A DNA stretch of 46,567 nucleotides from Polaromonas sp. AER18D-145 (GCF_002379095.1 NZ_NBZV01000038.1:1-46567), one strand, 5' to 3'. Shown: positions 31,571-41,466, counted from the stretch's first letter. Notes: generated by a model not told the origin, from the letters alone. Made by a program: numbers and translations.

Positions 31571-32710
31571 ATGAAACTCAAGGGCAATCTCACGGGACTC
31601 GTCGGCTGGCGCGGCATGGTCGGCTCGGTGCTGATCGACCGCATGCAGGCCGAAGGCGACTTCGACCTGATCGAACCGGTCTTCTTTTCGACCTCCAATG
31701 CCGGCGGCAAAGCCCCGGCGCAGGCCAGGAACGAGACCACGCTGAAAGATGCGTTCGACATTGACGCCCTGAAGAAGTGTGAGGTCATCATCACCGCCCA
31801 GGGCGGTGACTACACCTCCGAGGTCTACCCCAAGCTGCGCGCCGCCGGCTGGACCGGCCACTGGATTGATGCCGCTTCTACCCTGCGCATGAACGACGAC
31901 GCCATCATCGTGCTGGACCCGGTCAACCTGCCGGTGATCCAGAACGCGCTGGCCAAGGGCGGCAGGAACTGGATTGGCGGCAACTGCACCGTGAGTTGCA
32001 TGCTGATGGGTGTGGGCGCGCTGTACAAGGCCGGCCTGGTCGAGTGGATGACCAGCATGACCTACCAGGCCGCCTCCGGCGGTGGCGCCCAGCACATGCG
32101 CGAGTTGTTGACGCAGTACGGCACACTCAACGCTGAAGTACGTGCGCTGCTGGACGACCCGAAATCGGCCATTCTTGAAATCGACCGCCGCGTGTTGGCC
32201 AAGCAGCAGTCGCTGTCATCCGCCGAGACCGCGAACTTCGGCGTGCCGCTGGGCGGCAGCCTGATCCCCTGGATCGACAAGGACCTGGGCAACGGGATGA
32301 GCAAGGAAGAGTGGAAGGGCGGGGCCGAAACCAACAAGATCCTGGGCCAGGGCGCCAGCTTCGGCACCGCCGAAACGCCAGTGGACGGCTTCTGTGTGCG
32401 CATAGGCGCGATGCGTTGCCACAGCCAGGCGTTGACCTTCAAGCTCAAGAAAGACGTGCCGCTGGCCGACATCGAGGCCATGATTGCGGCCGACAATGCG
32501 TGGGTCAAGGTGGTGCCGAACACGCGTGAAGCCAGCATCATCGACCTGACGCCCGTGGCCGTGACCGGCACCATGGGCATCCCGGTCGGCCGCCTGCGCA
32601 AGCTCGCCATGGGACCGGACTACCTGGGCGCTTTCACGGTGGGTGACCAGCTCCTCTGGGGTGCAGCAGAGCCGCTGCGCCGCATGTTGCGTATCCTGCT
32701 GCAGGCCTGA
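31571..32710 (+). CDS. asd: Aspartate-semialdehyde dehydrogenase
   Basis: A 379-residue NADPH enzyme making aspartate semialdehyde, the branch point to lysine/diaminopimelate, threonine, isoleucine and methionine. The nucleotide motif [13 protein letters not shown] is at 9-21, the catalytic Cys is C139 (GGNCTVSCM), and the active-site His is H284 (GAMRCHSQA). Length fits the gram-negative type (about 370 aa). The N-terminus has about five extra residues (MKLKGNLT) compared with the common MKLVGLVGWRG form. GAAGGG lies before the ATG. A candidate attenuator precedes it, and fimV follows after about 250 bp. Confidence 0.97.
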   Translation: MKLKGNLTGLVGWRGMVGSVLIDRMQAEGDFDLIEPVFFSTSNAGGKAPAQARNETTLKDAFDIDALKKCEVIITAQGGDYTSEVYPKLRAAGWTGHWIDAASTLRMNDDAIIVLDPVNLPVIQNALAKGGRNWIGGNCTVSCMLMGVGALYKAGLVEWMTSMTYQAASGGGAQHMRELLTQYGTLNAEVRALLDDPKSAILEIDRRVLAKQQSLSSAETANFGVPLGGSLIPWIDKDLGNGMSKEEWKGGAETNKILGQGASFGTAETPVDGFCVRIGAMRCHSQALTFKLKKDVPLADIEAMIAADNAWVKVVPNTREASIIDLTPVAVTGTMGIPVGRLRKLAMGPDYLGAFTVGDQLLWGAAEPLRRMLRILLQA

Positions 32711-32961
32711 AATCACGAGGGCGTGGCCGATGATGCCCCGGCCACCACCCGTAACCACTTGTGACAGCCCGTTGTCGTCAGGCAACATCTGGAAGTTGTA
32801 AGTTGATGCTAACCCGGGGTGTCAAAACTTAAGTGCTGTCTTAGCTTGTCAGCCTAATGCCTTGATGTTAATGTTGTTTTGTCGAAATTAGCGCTGAGGT
32901 TTTTGTGCGGACCAGCAGAATAAAATTTAATGCAACCCGGGCCCCGGAGGCTCCAAATCCC

Positions 32962-35637
32962 ATGATTCAACCCGTCCGTTGGCGCATGGGAGCCGTGGCG
33001 GCTGCCATGGCTGTTTTGGGCAGCATCGCCACTTTGCCGGCTCATGCTCTGGGCCTGGGCCGGGTCACCGTCCAATCCGCCTTGGGCGAACCCCTGCGGG
33101 CAGAAATCGAAATCGTCGAAATCAGCGCCGATGAAGCAGCCTCCCTGCGGGCCAGCGTCGCCAATGCCGATGCCTTCAAGGCCGCCGGCCTGGAATACAC
33201 AGCAGCCGTGGCCAATGTCCAGATCAGCCTGCAGCGCCGCACCGATGGCCGGTCTTTCCTGCGCCTGAGCAGCGACAGGCCCGTCAGTGAACCTTTTGTC
33301 GACCTGATTCTCGAGGCCCGCTGGGCCTCCGGGCGCATCGTGCGTGACTACACGATGCTGTTTGACCCACCGAACCTGCGTCAGGCCGCCGCGCCGGCCA
33401 TGCCGGCCCCAACCGCACCTGTCATTTCGCGGCCTGCCGCCCCGCCTCCTGTGGCCGCCTTGCCGGCTCCACCGCGGCCGGCCGTCGCGCCAGTACCTTA
33501 TTCCCTTCCGAGTCCGCCACCTTCCAGGCCGGCCCCGGTGGCCAAGGCGCCCGCGCCGCAGCCAGCACCCGCCGAACGGCCAGCCTCCGCGGAGGGCCAG
33601 AAAATTGTCGTCAAACCTGGCGACACCGCCGGAAAAATTGCGGCGCAGGCCAAGCCGGCCAGCGTGTCGCTGGACCAGATGCTGGTCGCGCTGCTGCGCA
33701 GCAACCCCGATGCCTTCATAGGCGGCAACGTCAACCGGCTCAAGTCCGGCGCCGTCCTGGAAGTCCCGACGGGCGACCAGGCGGAATACATCCCTGCCGC
33801 CGAGGCCACCAGGACCATTGTTGCGCAGAGCAAGGACTTCAACGAATTCCGCCGCAAGCTGGCCGAAGGCGCCCCGACGACCCAGGTCGCCGGAGCAGAC
33901 CGCAAGGCCGCAGGTCAGGTCCAGGCCAAGGTCGAGGACAAGGCACCTGCTGCCGCCACGCCTGACAAGCTGACCCTCTCCAAAGGTGCGGTCCAGAGCA
34001 AGGCAGCGGCCGAAGAAAAAATCGCGCAGGAGCGCCAGGCCAAGGAAGCGGCCGCCCGCGTGGCCGAGCTGTCGAAAAATATCAGCGACCTGAACAAGCT
34101 GACCAGTGCGCCCGCCACAGCGCCCGTAACAGCACCAGCCACTCCGGCAACGACCCCTGCCACACTCCCCGCAACGCCAGGGCTGACCGTGCCAACACCG
34201 GCGGCCGCATCCGCTGCGCCCGGCGCATTGCCAGCTGCAGCTCCTGCGGCGTCCGCCCCTGTCGCCATGCCCGCGGCGAATCCGGCCAGCGAGGCCGTAG
34301 CACCCACAGCAGCTGCCAGCGCACCCGCAGCGGTGGCTGCAGCAGCCCCGGCAGCAAGCGCCCCGGCGCCAGTGAAAAAGCCGGTCGTGATTCCTCCTCC
34401 GCCTCCAGAACCCAGCCTGATCGACGAACTGCTCGAGAACCCGCTGATGCTGGCCGGCGGCGCTGCCTTGCTGGTGCTGCTGGCAGCCTTCGGCGTGTAC
34501 CGCTCCCGCCAGCGCAAAAATGCCGTCTCGGTCGACAGCTCCTTCCTCGAGAGCCGCCTGCAGCCCGATTCCTTCTTCGGCGCCAGCGGCGGCCAGCGCA
34601 TAGACACCAATGAGGCCAATGTCACAGGCTCGTCAATGGTGTATTCACCGAGCCAGCTCGATGCCGCCGGCGATGTGGATCCCGTGGCTGAAGCCGATGT
34701 TTACCTGGCGTACGGGCGTGACCTCCAAGCCGAGGAAATTCTCAAGGAAGCCATCCGTGTGAGTCCCACCCGCGTGGCCATCCATGCGAAGCTGATGGAG
34801 ATTTATGCCAAACGCCGCGACACCAAGGCGTTTGAAATGGTGGCGAACGAAGCGTTCAACCTGACCCGGGGCCAGGGCGTTGAGTGGGCGCACATGGCTG
34901 AAATGGGCCGTGAGCTCGACCCCGCCAACCCCATGTACCAGCCCGGTGGACAACCGGTGTCTGCCGCCGCAAGCAGCAGCATGGCTGTTGCCGGTGCCAG
35001 CGCCGCCGGATTGGCCGCTGGACAAACCCTGGCCCAGGCTGCCAGCCCGGCGCCAGAGCCGGCGGCTGCGGCCGTGGATTTCGACCTGGACCTGGATTTC
35101 TCGCTGGGCGACGAACCCGCCGCGCCAGTGGCCGTAGCGGCGCCGGCCCCAGTGGCGCCGGTTCAACCCGTCCTGGCCATGCCGGCTGCTGCGGCCGCGC
35201 CGGCCGACGACAACAGCCTGGACTTCAGTTCCGCGACGTTCGATATGCCTGTTGCGGCACCGGCTCCGGCGAAAGCCGCTGCCCCCGTTGCCTCGCCCGC
35301 AGCAGGCAACAGCCTGAACTTCGCCACCGAACCGGCCACCCTGAGCACGGGTGCCGCAGATCTGGACACCTCTGGCGGCATGCTTGAATTTGATATGGGC
35401 GCCCTGTCCCTCGATCTTGATGGCCCGTCGACGGAAAGCCAGAAAATCACCGCAGCCGGCGCGCTGGCGCCGTCGGAGGACAGCGACGGTCCGCTGGAAA
35501 CCAAGTTTGCGCTGGCCGAAGAGTTCCGCGCGATTGGCGATGTCGAAGGCGCTCGCTCGCTGGCCGAGGAAGTACTGGCGCAATCCAGCGGCTCCCTCAA
35601 GAGCAAGGCCCAGGCATTTCTTAACGCCTTGGCCTGA
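32962..35637 (+). CDS. fimV: FimV/HubP-family polar scaffold protein
   Basis: An 891-residue envelope protein. After a signal peptide (cleavage near AHA, residue 29) comes the FimV N-terminal domain (LGLGRVTVQSALGEPLRAEIEI...LLEARWASGRIVRDYTMLFDPP). Then follow a Pro/Ala-rich spacer, a LysM peptidoglycan-binding module (about 213-272, KIVVKPGDTAGKIAAQ), a long Ala/Pro region, one transmembrane helix (about 489-513) and an acidic cytoplasmic part with TPR-like helices (VYLAYGRDLQAEEILKEAI) and the terminal motif EEFRAIGDVEGARSLAEEVL. Relatives organise the cell pole, type IV pili and chemoreceptors. The ATG at 32962 has GGAGG upstream. Repetitive Ala/Pro coding makes it prone to length variation. 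Confidence 0.92.
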   Translation: MIQPVRWRMGAVAAAMAVLGSIATLPAHALGLGRVTVQSALGEPLRAEIEIVEISADEAASLRASVANADAFKAAGLEYTAAVANVQISLQRRTDGRSFLRLSSDRPVSEPFVDLILEARWASGRIVRDYTMLFDPPNLRQAAAPAMPAPTAPVISRPAAPPPVAALPAPPRPAVAPVPYSLPSPPPSRPAPVAKAPAPQPAPAERPASAEGQKIVVKPGDTAGKIAAQAKPASVSLDQMLVALLRSNPDAFIGGNVNRLKSGAVLEVPTGDQAEYIPAAEATRTIVAQSKDFNEFRRKLAEGAPTTQVAGADRKAAGQVQAKVEDKAPAAATPDKLTLSKGAVQSKAAAEEKIAQERQAKEAAARVAELSKNISDLNKLTSAPATAPVTAPATPATTPATLPATPGLTVPTPAAASAAPGALPAAAPAASAPVAMPAANPASEAVAPTAAASAPAAVAAAAPAASAPAPVKKPVVIPPPPPEPSLIDELLENPLMLAGGAALLVLLAAFGVYRSRQRKNAVSVDSSFLESRLQPDSFFGASGGQRIDTNEANVTGSSMVYSPSQLDAAGDVDPVAEADVYLAYGRDLQAEEILKEAIRVSPTRVAIHAKLMEIYAKRRDTKAFEMVANEAFNLTRGQGVEWAHMAEMGRELDPANPMYQPGGQPVSAAASSSMAVAGASAAGLAAGQTLAQAASPAPEPAAAAVDFDLDLDFSLGDEPAAPVAVAAPAPVAPVQPVLAMPAAAAAPADDNSLDFSSATFDMPVAAPAPAKAAAPVASPAAGNSLNFATEPATLSTGAADLDTSGGMLEFDMGALSLDLDGPSTESQKITAAGALAPSEDSDGPLETKFALAEEFRAIGDVEGARSLAEEVLAQSSGSLKSKAQAFLNALA

Positions 35638-35667
35638 CCCCTTGCACCTTTCCCCTGAGGGCTGCCC

Positions 35668-36450
35668 GTGAGGATCGCTCTGGGACTGAGCTACAGCGGC
35701 ACCGCCTACGAAGGCTGGCAAAGCCAGCTTTCGGGCAACACGGTGCAGGACCGGCTGGAAAAAGCGCTGGGCAAGTTCGCCGCCCAGCCTTTGCGCACCC
35801 TGTGCGCCGGACGTACCGATGCCGGGGTTCACGCCCTGATGCAGGTGGTTCACTTCGACACGCCCTTGCAGCGCGAGCTGTCCTCCTGGGTGCGCGGCAC
35901 CAACGCTTTTTTGCCCCGCGACATCGCCGTGCAATGGGCGCGTGAGGTACCCGCCGGGTTTCATTGCCGCGGCAGCGCCACAAGCCGCCGCTACGCCTAC
36001 GTGCTGCTGGAGTCACCGGTGCGCCCCAGTGTCGAGGCCGGCCGCGTCGGCTGGGTCTACCGGCCGATGGACGCGGCAGCCATCCGCGCAGCCATCACCC
36101 ATCTGCTGGGTGAACACGACTTCAGCTCCTTCCGCGCGGCACAGTGCCAGGCGAAGTCGCCGGTCAAAACCATCAGCCGCATCGAGATTTCGCAACGGGC
36201 GAACTACTGGCGCTTCGAGTTTGAAGCCAATGCCTTCCTGCACCACATGATCCGCAACATCATGGGTTGCCTGGTGGCGGTCGGCCAGGGCCAGCACCCT
36301 CCCGACTGGCTCGCCGAGGTGCTGGCCGCGCGCCGCCGGGACGTGGCCGCCCCCACGTTTTCGCCCGACGGCCTGTATTTTCTGGGTCCGCGTTATGAGG
36401 CCCGCTACGGCCTGCCCGAGTGCACCGCGGCTTATGATTGGTTGCCATGA
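35668..36450 (+). CDS. truA: tRNA pseudouridine(38-40) synthase
   Basis: A 260-residue TruA that isomerises uridines 38-40 in the anticodon stem-loop of tRNAs. The catalytic Asp is D51 in AGRTDAGVHA; other family segments are LSYSGTAYEGWQSQ at the N-terminus and ANAFLHHMIRNIMG near the C-terminus. The start codon is GTG at 35668, preceded by GAGG. It is 30 bp downstream of fimV and leads into the tryptophan genes, an order common in beta-proteobacteria (fimV-truA-trpF). Confidence 0.96.
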   Translation: MRIALGLSYSGTAYEGWQSQLSGNTVQDRLEKALGKFAAQPLRTLCAGRTDAGVHALMQVVHFDTPLQRELSSWVRGTNAFLPRDIAVQWAREVPAGFHCRGSATSRRYAYVLLESPVRPSVEAGRVGWVYRPMDAAAIRAAITHLLGEHDFSSFRAAQCQAKSPVKTISRIEISQRANYWRFEFEANAFLHHMIRNIMGCLVAVGQGQHPPDWLAEVLAARRRDVAAPTFSPDGLYFLGPRYEARYGLPECTAAYDWLP

Positions 36451-36454
36451 CACA

Positions 36455-36660
36455 TGTAGCCCCCACGCTCCCCGCTTCGCGTGGTTCGCGAGGCTTTGCA
36501 AGCCGCCGCTCGCCAGAGGCTTCGCTTCTGTCGCCTGCCCAAACCTGCGCAGGCAGGTTTGGAGCCGCAGGCTCCAGCCCCTCTGGGGCCGCTGCGCCTG
36601 CGGCCCGGCGAAGCGGGTTGCGCGGCCCCGGCTGGAAAAAAGAGCGCCTGTGCTGTACTC
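36455..36660. repeat. Dense stem-loop repeat cluster between truA and trpF
   Basis: At least five consecutive hairpins: GGCTT/AAGCC near 36492, CAGAGGC-TTC-GCTTCTG near 36514, CCAAACCTGC/GCAGGTTTGG (36539-36562, perfect ten pairs), GAGCC/GGCTC at about 36562-36574, and GGCCGC/GCGGCC at about 36587-36605. Its first part resembles the repeat at 18791. It fills the whole gap between truA and trpF and leaves no room for another gene. Confidence 0.6.
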
Positions 36661-36676
36661 CACCCGAGGCTGGCCT

Positions 36677-37408
36677 GTGACCGCTTTTCCCTATACGCGC
36701 ACCCGCATCAAGATCTGCGGCCTCACCCGCGAAGAGGACGTGGACGCCGCCGTGGCTGCCGGTGCCGATGCCGTGGGTTTTGTCATGTACGCGCCCAGCC
36801 CGCGCAGTGTCAGCGCTGAACGCGCCGCCGAACTGGCCCGCCGCCTGCCGCCCTTTGTCACACCGGTCCTGCTTTTCGTCAACGCAGATGCTCCTGAAAT
36901 CATAGCTGCCTACGCCCGTTTACCAACGGCCCTGCTTCAATTTCATGGTGATGAAACGCCCGAGGCCTGCCTGCGGGCGGGGCGGCCCTTCCTGCGCGCG
37001 GCACGCATCCCGCTGGATGAAAAACCCGCCGATGGCGCCGCCGCTTTTGATCTCGTAAAATACGCCCAGGACTTCAAGGCTGCCCAGGCCATCCTGCTCG
37101 ACGCCCATGTCGACGGATTCGGGGGCGGCGGAAAAACATTCAATTGGTCACTTCTTCCTCCAAGCGTCAACGCTCACCTCGTTTTGTCTGGTGGACTCAC
37201 ACCTGCAAATGTGACCGATGGCATTTTGCAAGTGCGGCCGCGTTGTAAGACGCTGGCCGTCGATGTCAGTTCGGGCGTCGAGATTTCCAGCGGAGGGACC
37301 ACCCTCAAGGGAATCAAAAGCGCCGACAAGATCCATCAGTTCGTCGCAGCCGTTCGTGCCGCCGACGACTTACTTGCAAAAAACCATGTACACCTACCAG
37401 CAACCTGA
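36677..37408 (+). CDS. trpF: Phosphoribosylanthranilate isomerase
   Basis: A 243-residue TIM-barrel enzyme converting PRA to CdRP in tryptophan synthesis. The catalytic Cys is in [12 protein letters not shown] and the catalytic Asp in [18 protein letters not shown]; phosphate-binding [10 protein letters not shown] and VDVSSGVE are present. I use GTG 36677, which gives the standard N-terminus; the open frame upstream is the hairpin repeat. Its end overlaps trpB by 23 bases. The segment [12 protein letters not shown] is encoded by bases resembling the interspersed repeat, including a rare ATA codon. Confidence 0.95.
   Translation: MTAFPYTRTRIKICGLTREEDVDAAVAAGADAVGFVMYAPSPRSVSAERAAELARRLPPFVTPVLLFVNADAPEIIAAYARLPTALLQFHGDETPEACLRAGRPFLRAARIPLDEKPADGAAAFDLVKYAQDFKAAQAILLDAHVDGFGGGGKTFNWSLLPPSVNAHLVLSGGLTPANVTDGILQVRPRCKTLAVDVSSGVEISSGGTTLKGIKSADKIHQFVAAVRAADDLLAKNHVHLPAT
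36890..36943 (-). repeat. Possible interspersed repeat copy inside trpF
   Basis: GCTCCTGAAATCATAGCTGC followed by CTACGCCCG and, after a short gap, CGGCCCTGCTTCAATTT parallels the gene-direction reading of copy 4 (GCTACAAAAATAATAGCTGC, then GGCGCCCG, then GGGCGCCCATCAGTTTT). The trpF protein shows no insertion here, so resemblance could be partly chance. Confidence 0.3.
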
Positions 37409-38642
37409 CCCGACGGGCCACTTCGGGATTTACGGCGGCAGTTTTGTTTCCGAAACGCTGACCCATGCAATCAACGAGCTCAAGGCCGCTTACGCGAAAT
37501 ACCAGCACGACCCGGCCTTCCTTGCGGAATTCCACTACGAGCTCAAGCATTTCGTCGGTCGCCCCTCCCCGATCTACCACGCCGCCCGCATGAGCCGCGA
37601 GCAGGGCGGCGCACAGATTTACCTCAAGCGCGAAGACCTCAACCACACTGGCGCGCACAAGATCAACAACACCATCGGCCAGGCCATGCTGGCCCGGCGC
37701 ATGGGCAAGCCGCGCATCATCGCCGAAACCGGCGCCGGCCAGCACGGCGTGGCCACGGCCACCATCTGCGCGCGTTATGGCCTCGAATGTGTGGTCTACA
37801 TGGGCAGTGAGGACGTCAAGCGCCAGAGCCCCAACGTCTACCGCATGAAACTGCTGGGCGCCACCGTGGTGCCGGTCGAGTCCGGCAGCCGCACGCTGAA
37901 GGACGCGCTCAACGAGGCCATGCGCGACTGGGTCGCCAACGTCGACAACACCTTCTACATCATCGGCACCGTGGCCGGCCCGCACCCCTACCCGATGATG
38001 GTGCGCGATTTCCAGAGCGTGATCGGCGAAGAGTGCCTGACGCAGATGCCGGAAATGACGAGCGGCAAACAGCCTGACGCGGTGATTGCCTGCGTCGGCG
38101 GCGGCAGCAATGCCATGGGCATTTTTCACCCCTATATTTCGCATGAGAAAACGCGCCTGATCGGCGTCGAGGCGGCCGGTGAAGGCATCGACAGCGGCAA
38201 ACACTCGGCCTCCCTGCAGCGCGGCAGCCCGGGCGTGCTGCATGGCAACCGCACCTATGTGCTGCAAAACGAAGACGGCCAGGTCACCGAGACGCACAGC
38301 ATCAGCGCCGGCCTGGACTACCCCGGTGTCGGGCCCGAACATGCCTTCCTGAAAGACATCGGCCGCGCCGAATATGTCGGCATCACCGACAAGGAAGCGC
38401 TGTCGGCCTTCCACTACCTGTGCCGCACCGAAGGCATCATTCCGGCGCTGGAGTCCAGCCACGCCGTGGCCTACGCGATGAAACTGGCCAGCACCATGCG
38501 CAGCGATCAATCCATCCTGGTCAACCTCTCGGGTCGCGGCGACAAGGACATTGGCACCGTGGCCGACCTGTCGGGCGCGGATTTTTATGACCGGCCCTCG
38601 ATGCGCGGCCATACCGTCAAGGGAAGCGGAACACCATCATGA
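37386..38642 (+). CDS. trpB: Tryptophan synthase beta chain
   Basis: A 418-residue PLP enzyme joining indole and serine. The PLP lysine is K92 in [13 protein letters not shown]; the phosphate loop [15 protein letters not shown] and the C-terminal [15 protein letters not shown] are intact. The ATG at 37386 is inside the last codons of trpF (23-base overlap), so the two are translationally coupled. The stop overlaps trpA by four bases (ATGA). There is no visible trp leader or operator in front of this group. Confidence 0.98.
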   Translation: MYTYQQPDPTGHFGIYGGSFVSETLTHAINELKAAYAKYQHDPAFLAEFHYELKHFVGRPSPIYHAARMSREQGGAQIYLKREDLNHTGAHKINNTIGQAMLARRMGKPRIIAETGAGQHGVATATICARYGLECVVYMGSEDVKRQSPNVYRMKLLGATVVPVESGSRTLKDALNEAMRDWVANVDNTFYIIGTVAGPHPYPMMVRDFQSVIGEECLTQMPEMTSGKQPDAVIACVGGGSNAMGIFHPYISHEKTRLIGVEAAGEGIDSGKHSASLQRGSPGVLHGNRTYVLQNEDGQVTETHSISAGLDYPGVGPEHAFLKDIGRAEYVGITDKEALSAFHYLCRTEGIIPALESSHAVAYAMKLASTMRSDQSILVNLSGRGDKDIGTVADLSGADFYDRPSMRGHTVKGSGTPS

Positions 38643-39472
38643 GCCGCATTGCTGCTACTTTTGCCGCGCTGAAAGCCCAAAACCGCAAGGCGTTGATTCC
38701 CTACGTCACGGCCGGCTTCCCCTATGCCGACATCACGCCCGAGCTCATGCACGGCATGGTGGCCGGCGGCGCCGACGTGATCGAGCTCGGCGTGCCCTTT
38801 TCCGACCCGAGTGCCGACGGCCCGGTGATCCAGAAAGCCGGCGACCAGGCCTTGGCCATGGGCATTGGCCTGGCGCAGGTGCTGGAGATGGTGCGCGTGT
38901 TCCGCCTGCAGGACGACAAGACGCCGGTGGTGCTGATGGGTTACGCCAACCCGATCGAAGCCTATGACCTCAAGCGCGGCAAAAACGCGTTTGTGCGCGA
39001 TGCGGCCGCGGCCGGCGTGGACGGCGTGCTGGTGGTTGACTACCCGCCCGAGGAATGTGTGGCCTTTGCCGCCACCTTGCGCAGCCACGGCATGGACCTG
39101 ATCTTCCTGCTGGCGCCGACCAGTACCGATGAACGCATGGCGCAGATCGCCGGCGTGGCCAGCGGTTATGTTTACTACGTCTCGCTCAAGGGCGTGACCG
39201 GTGCTGGCACGCTGGACCTGGGCGCCGTGGAGGCCATGCTGCCACGCATACGCCAACACGTCAGCATCCCGGTGGGGGTGGGCTTCGGCATCCGCGACGC
39301 CGCCACCGCCAAAGCCATCAGCCGGGTCGCCGACGCGGTGGTCATCGGAAGCCGCATCATCCAGCTGATCACCGACCAGCCGCGCGCGGAAGTTGTGCCC
39401 CTGGTGCGTGATTTTCTGGCCGGTGTCCGGCAGGCGCTGGACGCCCCGGCCGGGCCCGGAGACAGCGCATAA
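38639..39472 (+). CDS. trpA: Tryptophan synthase alpha chain
   Basis: A 277-residue TIM-barrel subunit releasing indole from indole-glycerol phosphate and channelling it to TrpB. The catalytic residues E49 ([12 protein letters not shown]) and D60 (SADGPVIQ) keep the same numbering as the Salmonella enzyme. [12 protein letters not shown] and [10 protein letters not shown] follow in order. The start is in the ATGA overlap with trpB. accD is 82 bp downstream, a linkage usual in beta-proteobacteria. Confidence 0.98.
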   Translation: MSRIAATFAALKAQNRKALIPYVTAGFPYADITPELMHGMVAGGADVIELGVPFSDPSADGPVIQKAGDQALAMGIGLAQVLEMVRVFRLQDDKTPVVLMGYANPIEAYDLKRGKNAFVRDAAAAGVDGVLVVDYPPEECVAFAATLRSHGMDLIFLLAPTSTDERMAQIAGVASGYVYYVSLKGVTGAGTLDLGAVEAMLPRIRQHVSIPVGVGFGIRDAATAKAISRVADAVVIGSRIIQLITDQPRAEVVPLVRDFLAGVRQALDAPAGPGDSA

Positions 39473-39554
39473 TCCCCTTTCTTTTCCGGTTTGACCCCTG
39501 CGAGCGGCTTGCGCCGTCCGGGGGCACCACCCCACAAGGACATAAGGACCCATC

Positions 39555-40427
39555 ATGTCTTGGCTAGAAAAACTCCTCCCGCCGAAAATCAGCCCGACCA
39601 ACCCGACCGAGCGCCGCAGCGTGCCCGAAGGCCTGTGGGTCAAGTGCCCCAGCTGCGAAGCCGTGCTCTACAAGACCGACCTGGAAAAAAACCAGAACGT
39701 CTGCCCGCAGTGCAGCCACCACCACCGCATGGACGCGCGGGCCCGGCTGGACTCGTTTCTGGACCCCGAGGGCCGTTACGAGTTGGGGCAGGAAGTGCTG
39801 CCGGTGGACCCGCTCAAGTTCAAGGACAGCCGCAAATACCCCGAGCGCCTGAAAGAAGCGCTGGAAAACACCGGCGAGACCGACGCGCTCATCGTCATGG
39901 GCGGCGCGGTGCACAGCATTGGCGTGGTCGTGGCCTGCTTTGAGTTCGACTTCATGGGCGGCAGCATGGGCAGCGTGGTCGGCGAGCGCTTCGTGCGCGG
40001 CGTGCATGCCGCGATCGAGCAGAAAGTGCCTTTCATCTGCTTTACCGCGACCGGCGGTGCGCGCATGCAGGAGGGCCTGCTGAGCCTGATGCAGATGGCC
40101 AAGACCAATGCCTCCCTGACCCGCCTGGCCAAAAAAGGCCTGCCCTACATCAGCGTGCTGACCGACCCGACCATGGGCGGCGTGAGCGCCGGTTTTGCGT
40201 TTGTCGGCGACATCGTGATTGCCGAACCGAAAGCGCTGATCGGTTTTGCCGGCCCGCGTGTCATCGAGTCCACCGTGCGCGTGACCCTGCCCGAAGGCTT
40301 CCAGCGCGCCGAATTCCTGCAGACCAAGGGCGCGGTGGACTTCATCTGCGACCGGCGCGAGCTACGCAAGACCGTGGCGAATTCGCTGGCCATGCTGCTG
40401 CGCCAGCCGGCGGACGCCGTCGCCTGA
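39555..40427 (+). CDS. accD: Acetyl-CoA carboxylase carboxyltransferase beta subunit
   Basis: A 290-residue subunit that with AccA transfers the carboxyl group to acetyl-CoA, starting fatty-acid synthesis. The N-terminal zinc ribbon has C31/C34 and C50/C53 (CPSCEAVLY...[10 protein letters not shown]). The crotonase-like core includes [32 protein letters not shown] and [12 protein letters not shown]. The start ATG at 39555 gives the typical [12 protein letters not shown]. The usual downstream partner folC is absent; an interspersed repeat and a large stem-loop follow. Confidence 0.98.
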   Translation: MSWLEKLLPPKISPTNPTERRSVPEGLWVKCPSCEAVLYKTDLEKNQNVCPQCSHHHRMDARARLDSFLDPEGRYELGQEVLPVDPLKFKDSRKYPERLKEALENTGETDALIVMGGAVHSIGVVVACFEFDFMGGSMGSVVGERFVRGVHAAIEQKVPFICFTATGGARMQEGLLSLMQMAKTNASLTRLAKKGLPYISVLTDPTMGGVSAGFAFVGDIVIAEPKALIGFAGPRVIESTVRVTLPEGFQRAEFLQTKGAVDFICDRRELRKTVANSLAMLLRQPADAVA

Positions 40428-40473
40428 GGCCACGGCGGACACGGCCACGGGCGCCGGCTCAACCGGACCTCAC

Positions 40474-40526
40474 TCTCAAATTGATAGCTGCCGGCGCCCT
40501 TCCTGAAAGGGCTGGAGCCTGTTTTC
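40474..40526 (-). repeat. Interspersed ~55-bp repeat, copy 7
   Basis: TCAAATTGATAGCTGCCGGC, the hairpin GCCCTT-CCTGA-AAGGGC (40496-40512), then TGGAGCCTGTTTTC. This is one of the clearest copies: the ATAGCTG box, the central hairpin and the GAGCCTG-TTTT end are all present. Confidence 0.65.
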
Positions 40527-40563
40527 ATGCATAACAGCGGGCCCAACCGGTCCGGGGCCTTTC

Positions 40564-40605
40564 TGCCCGCCGGTGAACCGTCTGGCACGAATAGCCCGGC
40601 GGGCA
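40564..40605. other. Perfect 10-bp stem-loop between accD and the LON-domain gene
   Basis: TGCCCGCCGG (40564-40573) pairs with CCGGCGGGCA (40596-40605) around 22 bases. No T tract follows. It may be a processed transcript end or a weak terminator. Nothing else is visible in 40606-40675 apart from the approach to the next start. Confidence 0.55.
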
Positions 40606-40675
40606 CCAAAGCCCGCACATGGGGAAACAGGATCGTGGGAAGATAGCGCTACACAGAAATTTCCCCGCCTGATCG

Positions 40676-41332
40676 ATGTCTGACGTGCTCACCCTCTCCT
40701 CGCTGCCGCTTTTCCCGCTGGGCACGGTGCTCTACCCCGGCGGCCTGCTGCCGCTGCGGATTTTCGAGGTGCGTTACCTCGACATGATCGGCAAATGCCA
40801 CAAGACCGGCGCGCCCTTCGGCGTGGTGGCGCTGACGCAGGGCTCCGAGGTGCGCAAGCCCGAAGACGGGCCCAGCGGCGACGGTTTTGCCAGCGAGACC
40901 TTTTACAACGTCGGTACCCTGGCCACCATCACCAGCTTTTCGGTGCCGCAGCCGGGCCTGATGGTGATTCGCTGCAGCGGCACCCAGCGTTTCGAGATTT
41001 CCAGCCGCGAGAAGCTCAAGCACGGCCTGTGGATCGCCGACGTCACGCGGCTGGACGACGACCAGACCATCCCGGTTCCCGAGGACTTGCGCGGCACGGC
41101 CAATGCATTGGGCAAGCTGATCCGCACCCTGCAGGAGCGCGGCGTGCCGGCGGACCAGATGCCGCTGGAGCCGCCCTACCGGCTCGACGACTGCGGCTGG
41201 GTGGCCAACCGCTGGTGCGAACTGCTGCCCATGCCGCTGGAGCTCAAGCAGCGGCTGATGGAGCTGGACAACCCGCTGGTCCGGCTGGAACTGGTCAGCG
41301 ACATCCTCGAAAAAACCGGCATCGCGATGTAG
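40676..41332 (+). CDS. LON peptidase N-terminal (substrate-binding) domain protein
   Basis: A 218-residue protein consisting of a stand-alone LON substrate-binding domain. The family opening [29 protein letters not shown] is at residues 10-38, followed by [22 protein letters not shown], and a helical C-terminal part ([46 protein letters not shown]). The ATPase and protease domains of Lon are absent, so it is not a protease. The family's role is unclear, probably protein binding. Start at ATG 40676; no strong ribosome site. lysS follows 134 bp downstream. Confidence 0.9.
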   Translation: MSDVLTLSSLPLFPLGTVLYPGGLLPLRIFEVRYLDMIGKCHKTGAPFGVVALTQGSEVRKPEDGPSGDGFASETFYNVGTLATITSFSVPQPGLMVIRCSGTQRFEISSREKLKHGLWIADVTRLDDDQTIPVPEDLRGTANALGKLIRTLQERGVPADQMPLEPPYRLDDCGWVANRWCELLPMPLELKQRLMELDNPLVRLELVSDILEKTGIAM

Positions 41333-41466
41333 CGACCCGACCGCTCCGACTGGAGCGGCAACGCAGCCTAAAATCAGGGGTTTGGCACTTTGCCCGGTCC
41401 CGCCGGTTTTTCCGGCCCGCCGCCCTGTGCGGCCCGGCCTGCCCTCTTTCTTCGAGAACCTTTTTC

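Noticed and set aside
36395..36676. Upstream extension of the trpF frame
   Set aside because: It translates the truA end and the hairpin repeat; the family N-terminus starts at GTG 36677.
38645..38665. GCTGCTACTTTTGCC at the trpA start as another repeat copy
   Set aside because: It encodes the conserved TrpA N-terminus ([12 protein letters not shown]) and lacks the hairpin and distal half of the repeat.
40795..41466. Upstream extension of the lysS frame
   Set aside because: It is a shadow of the LON-domain gene; LysS homology starts at the ATG at 41467.
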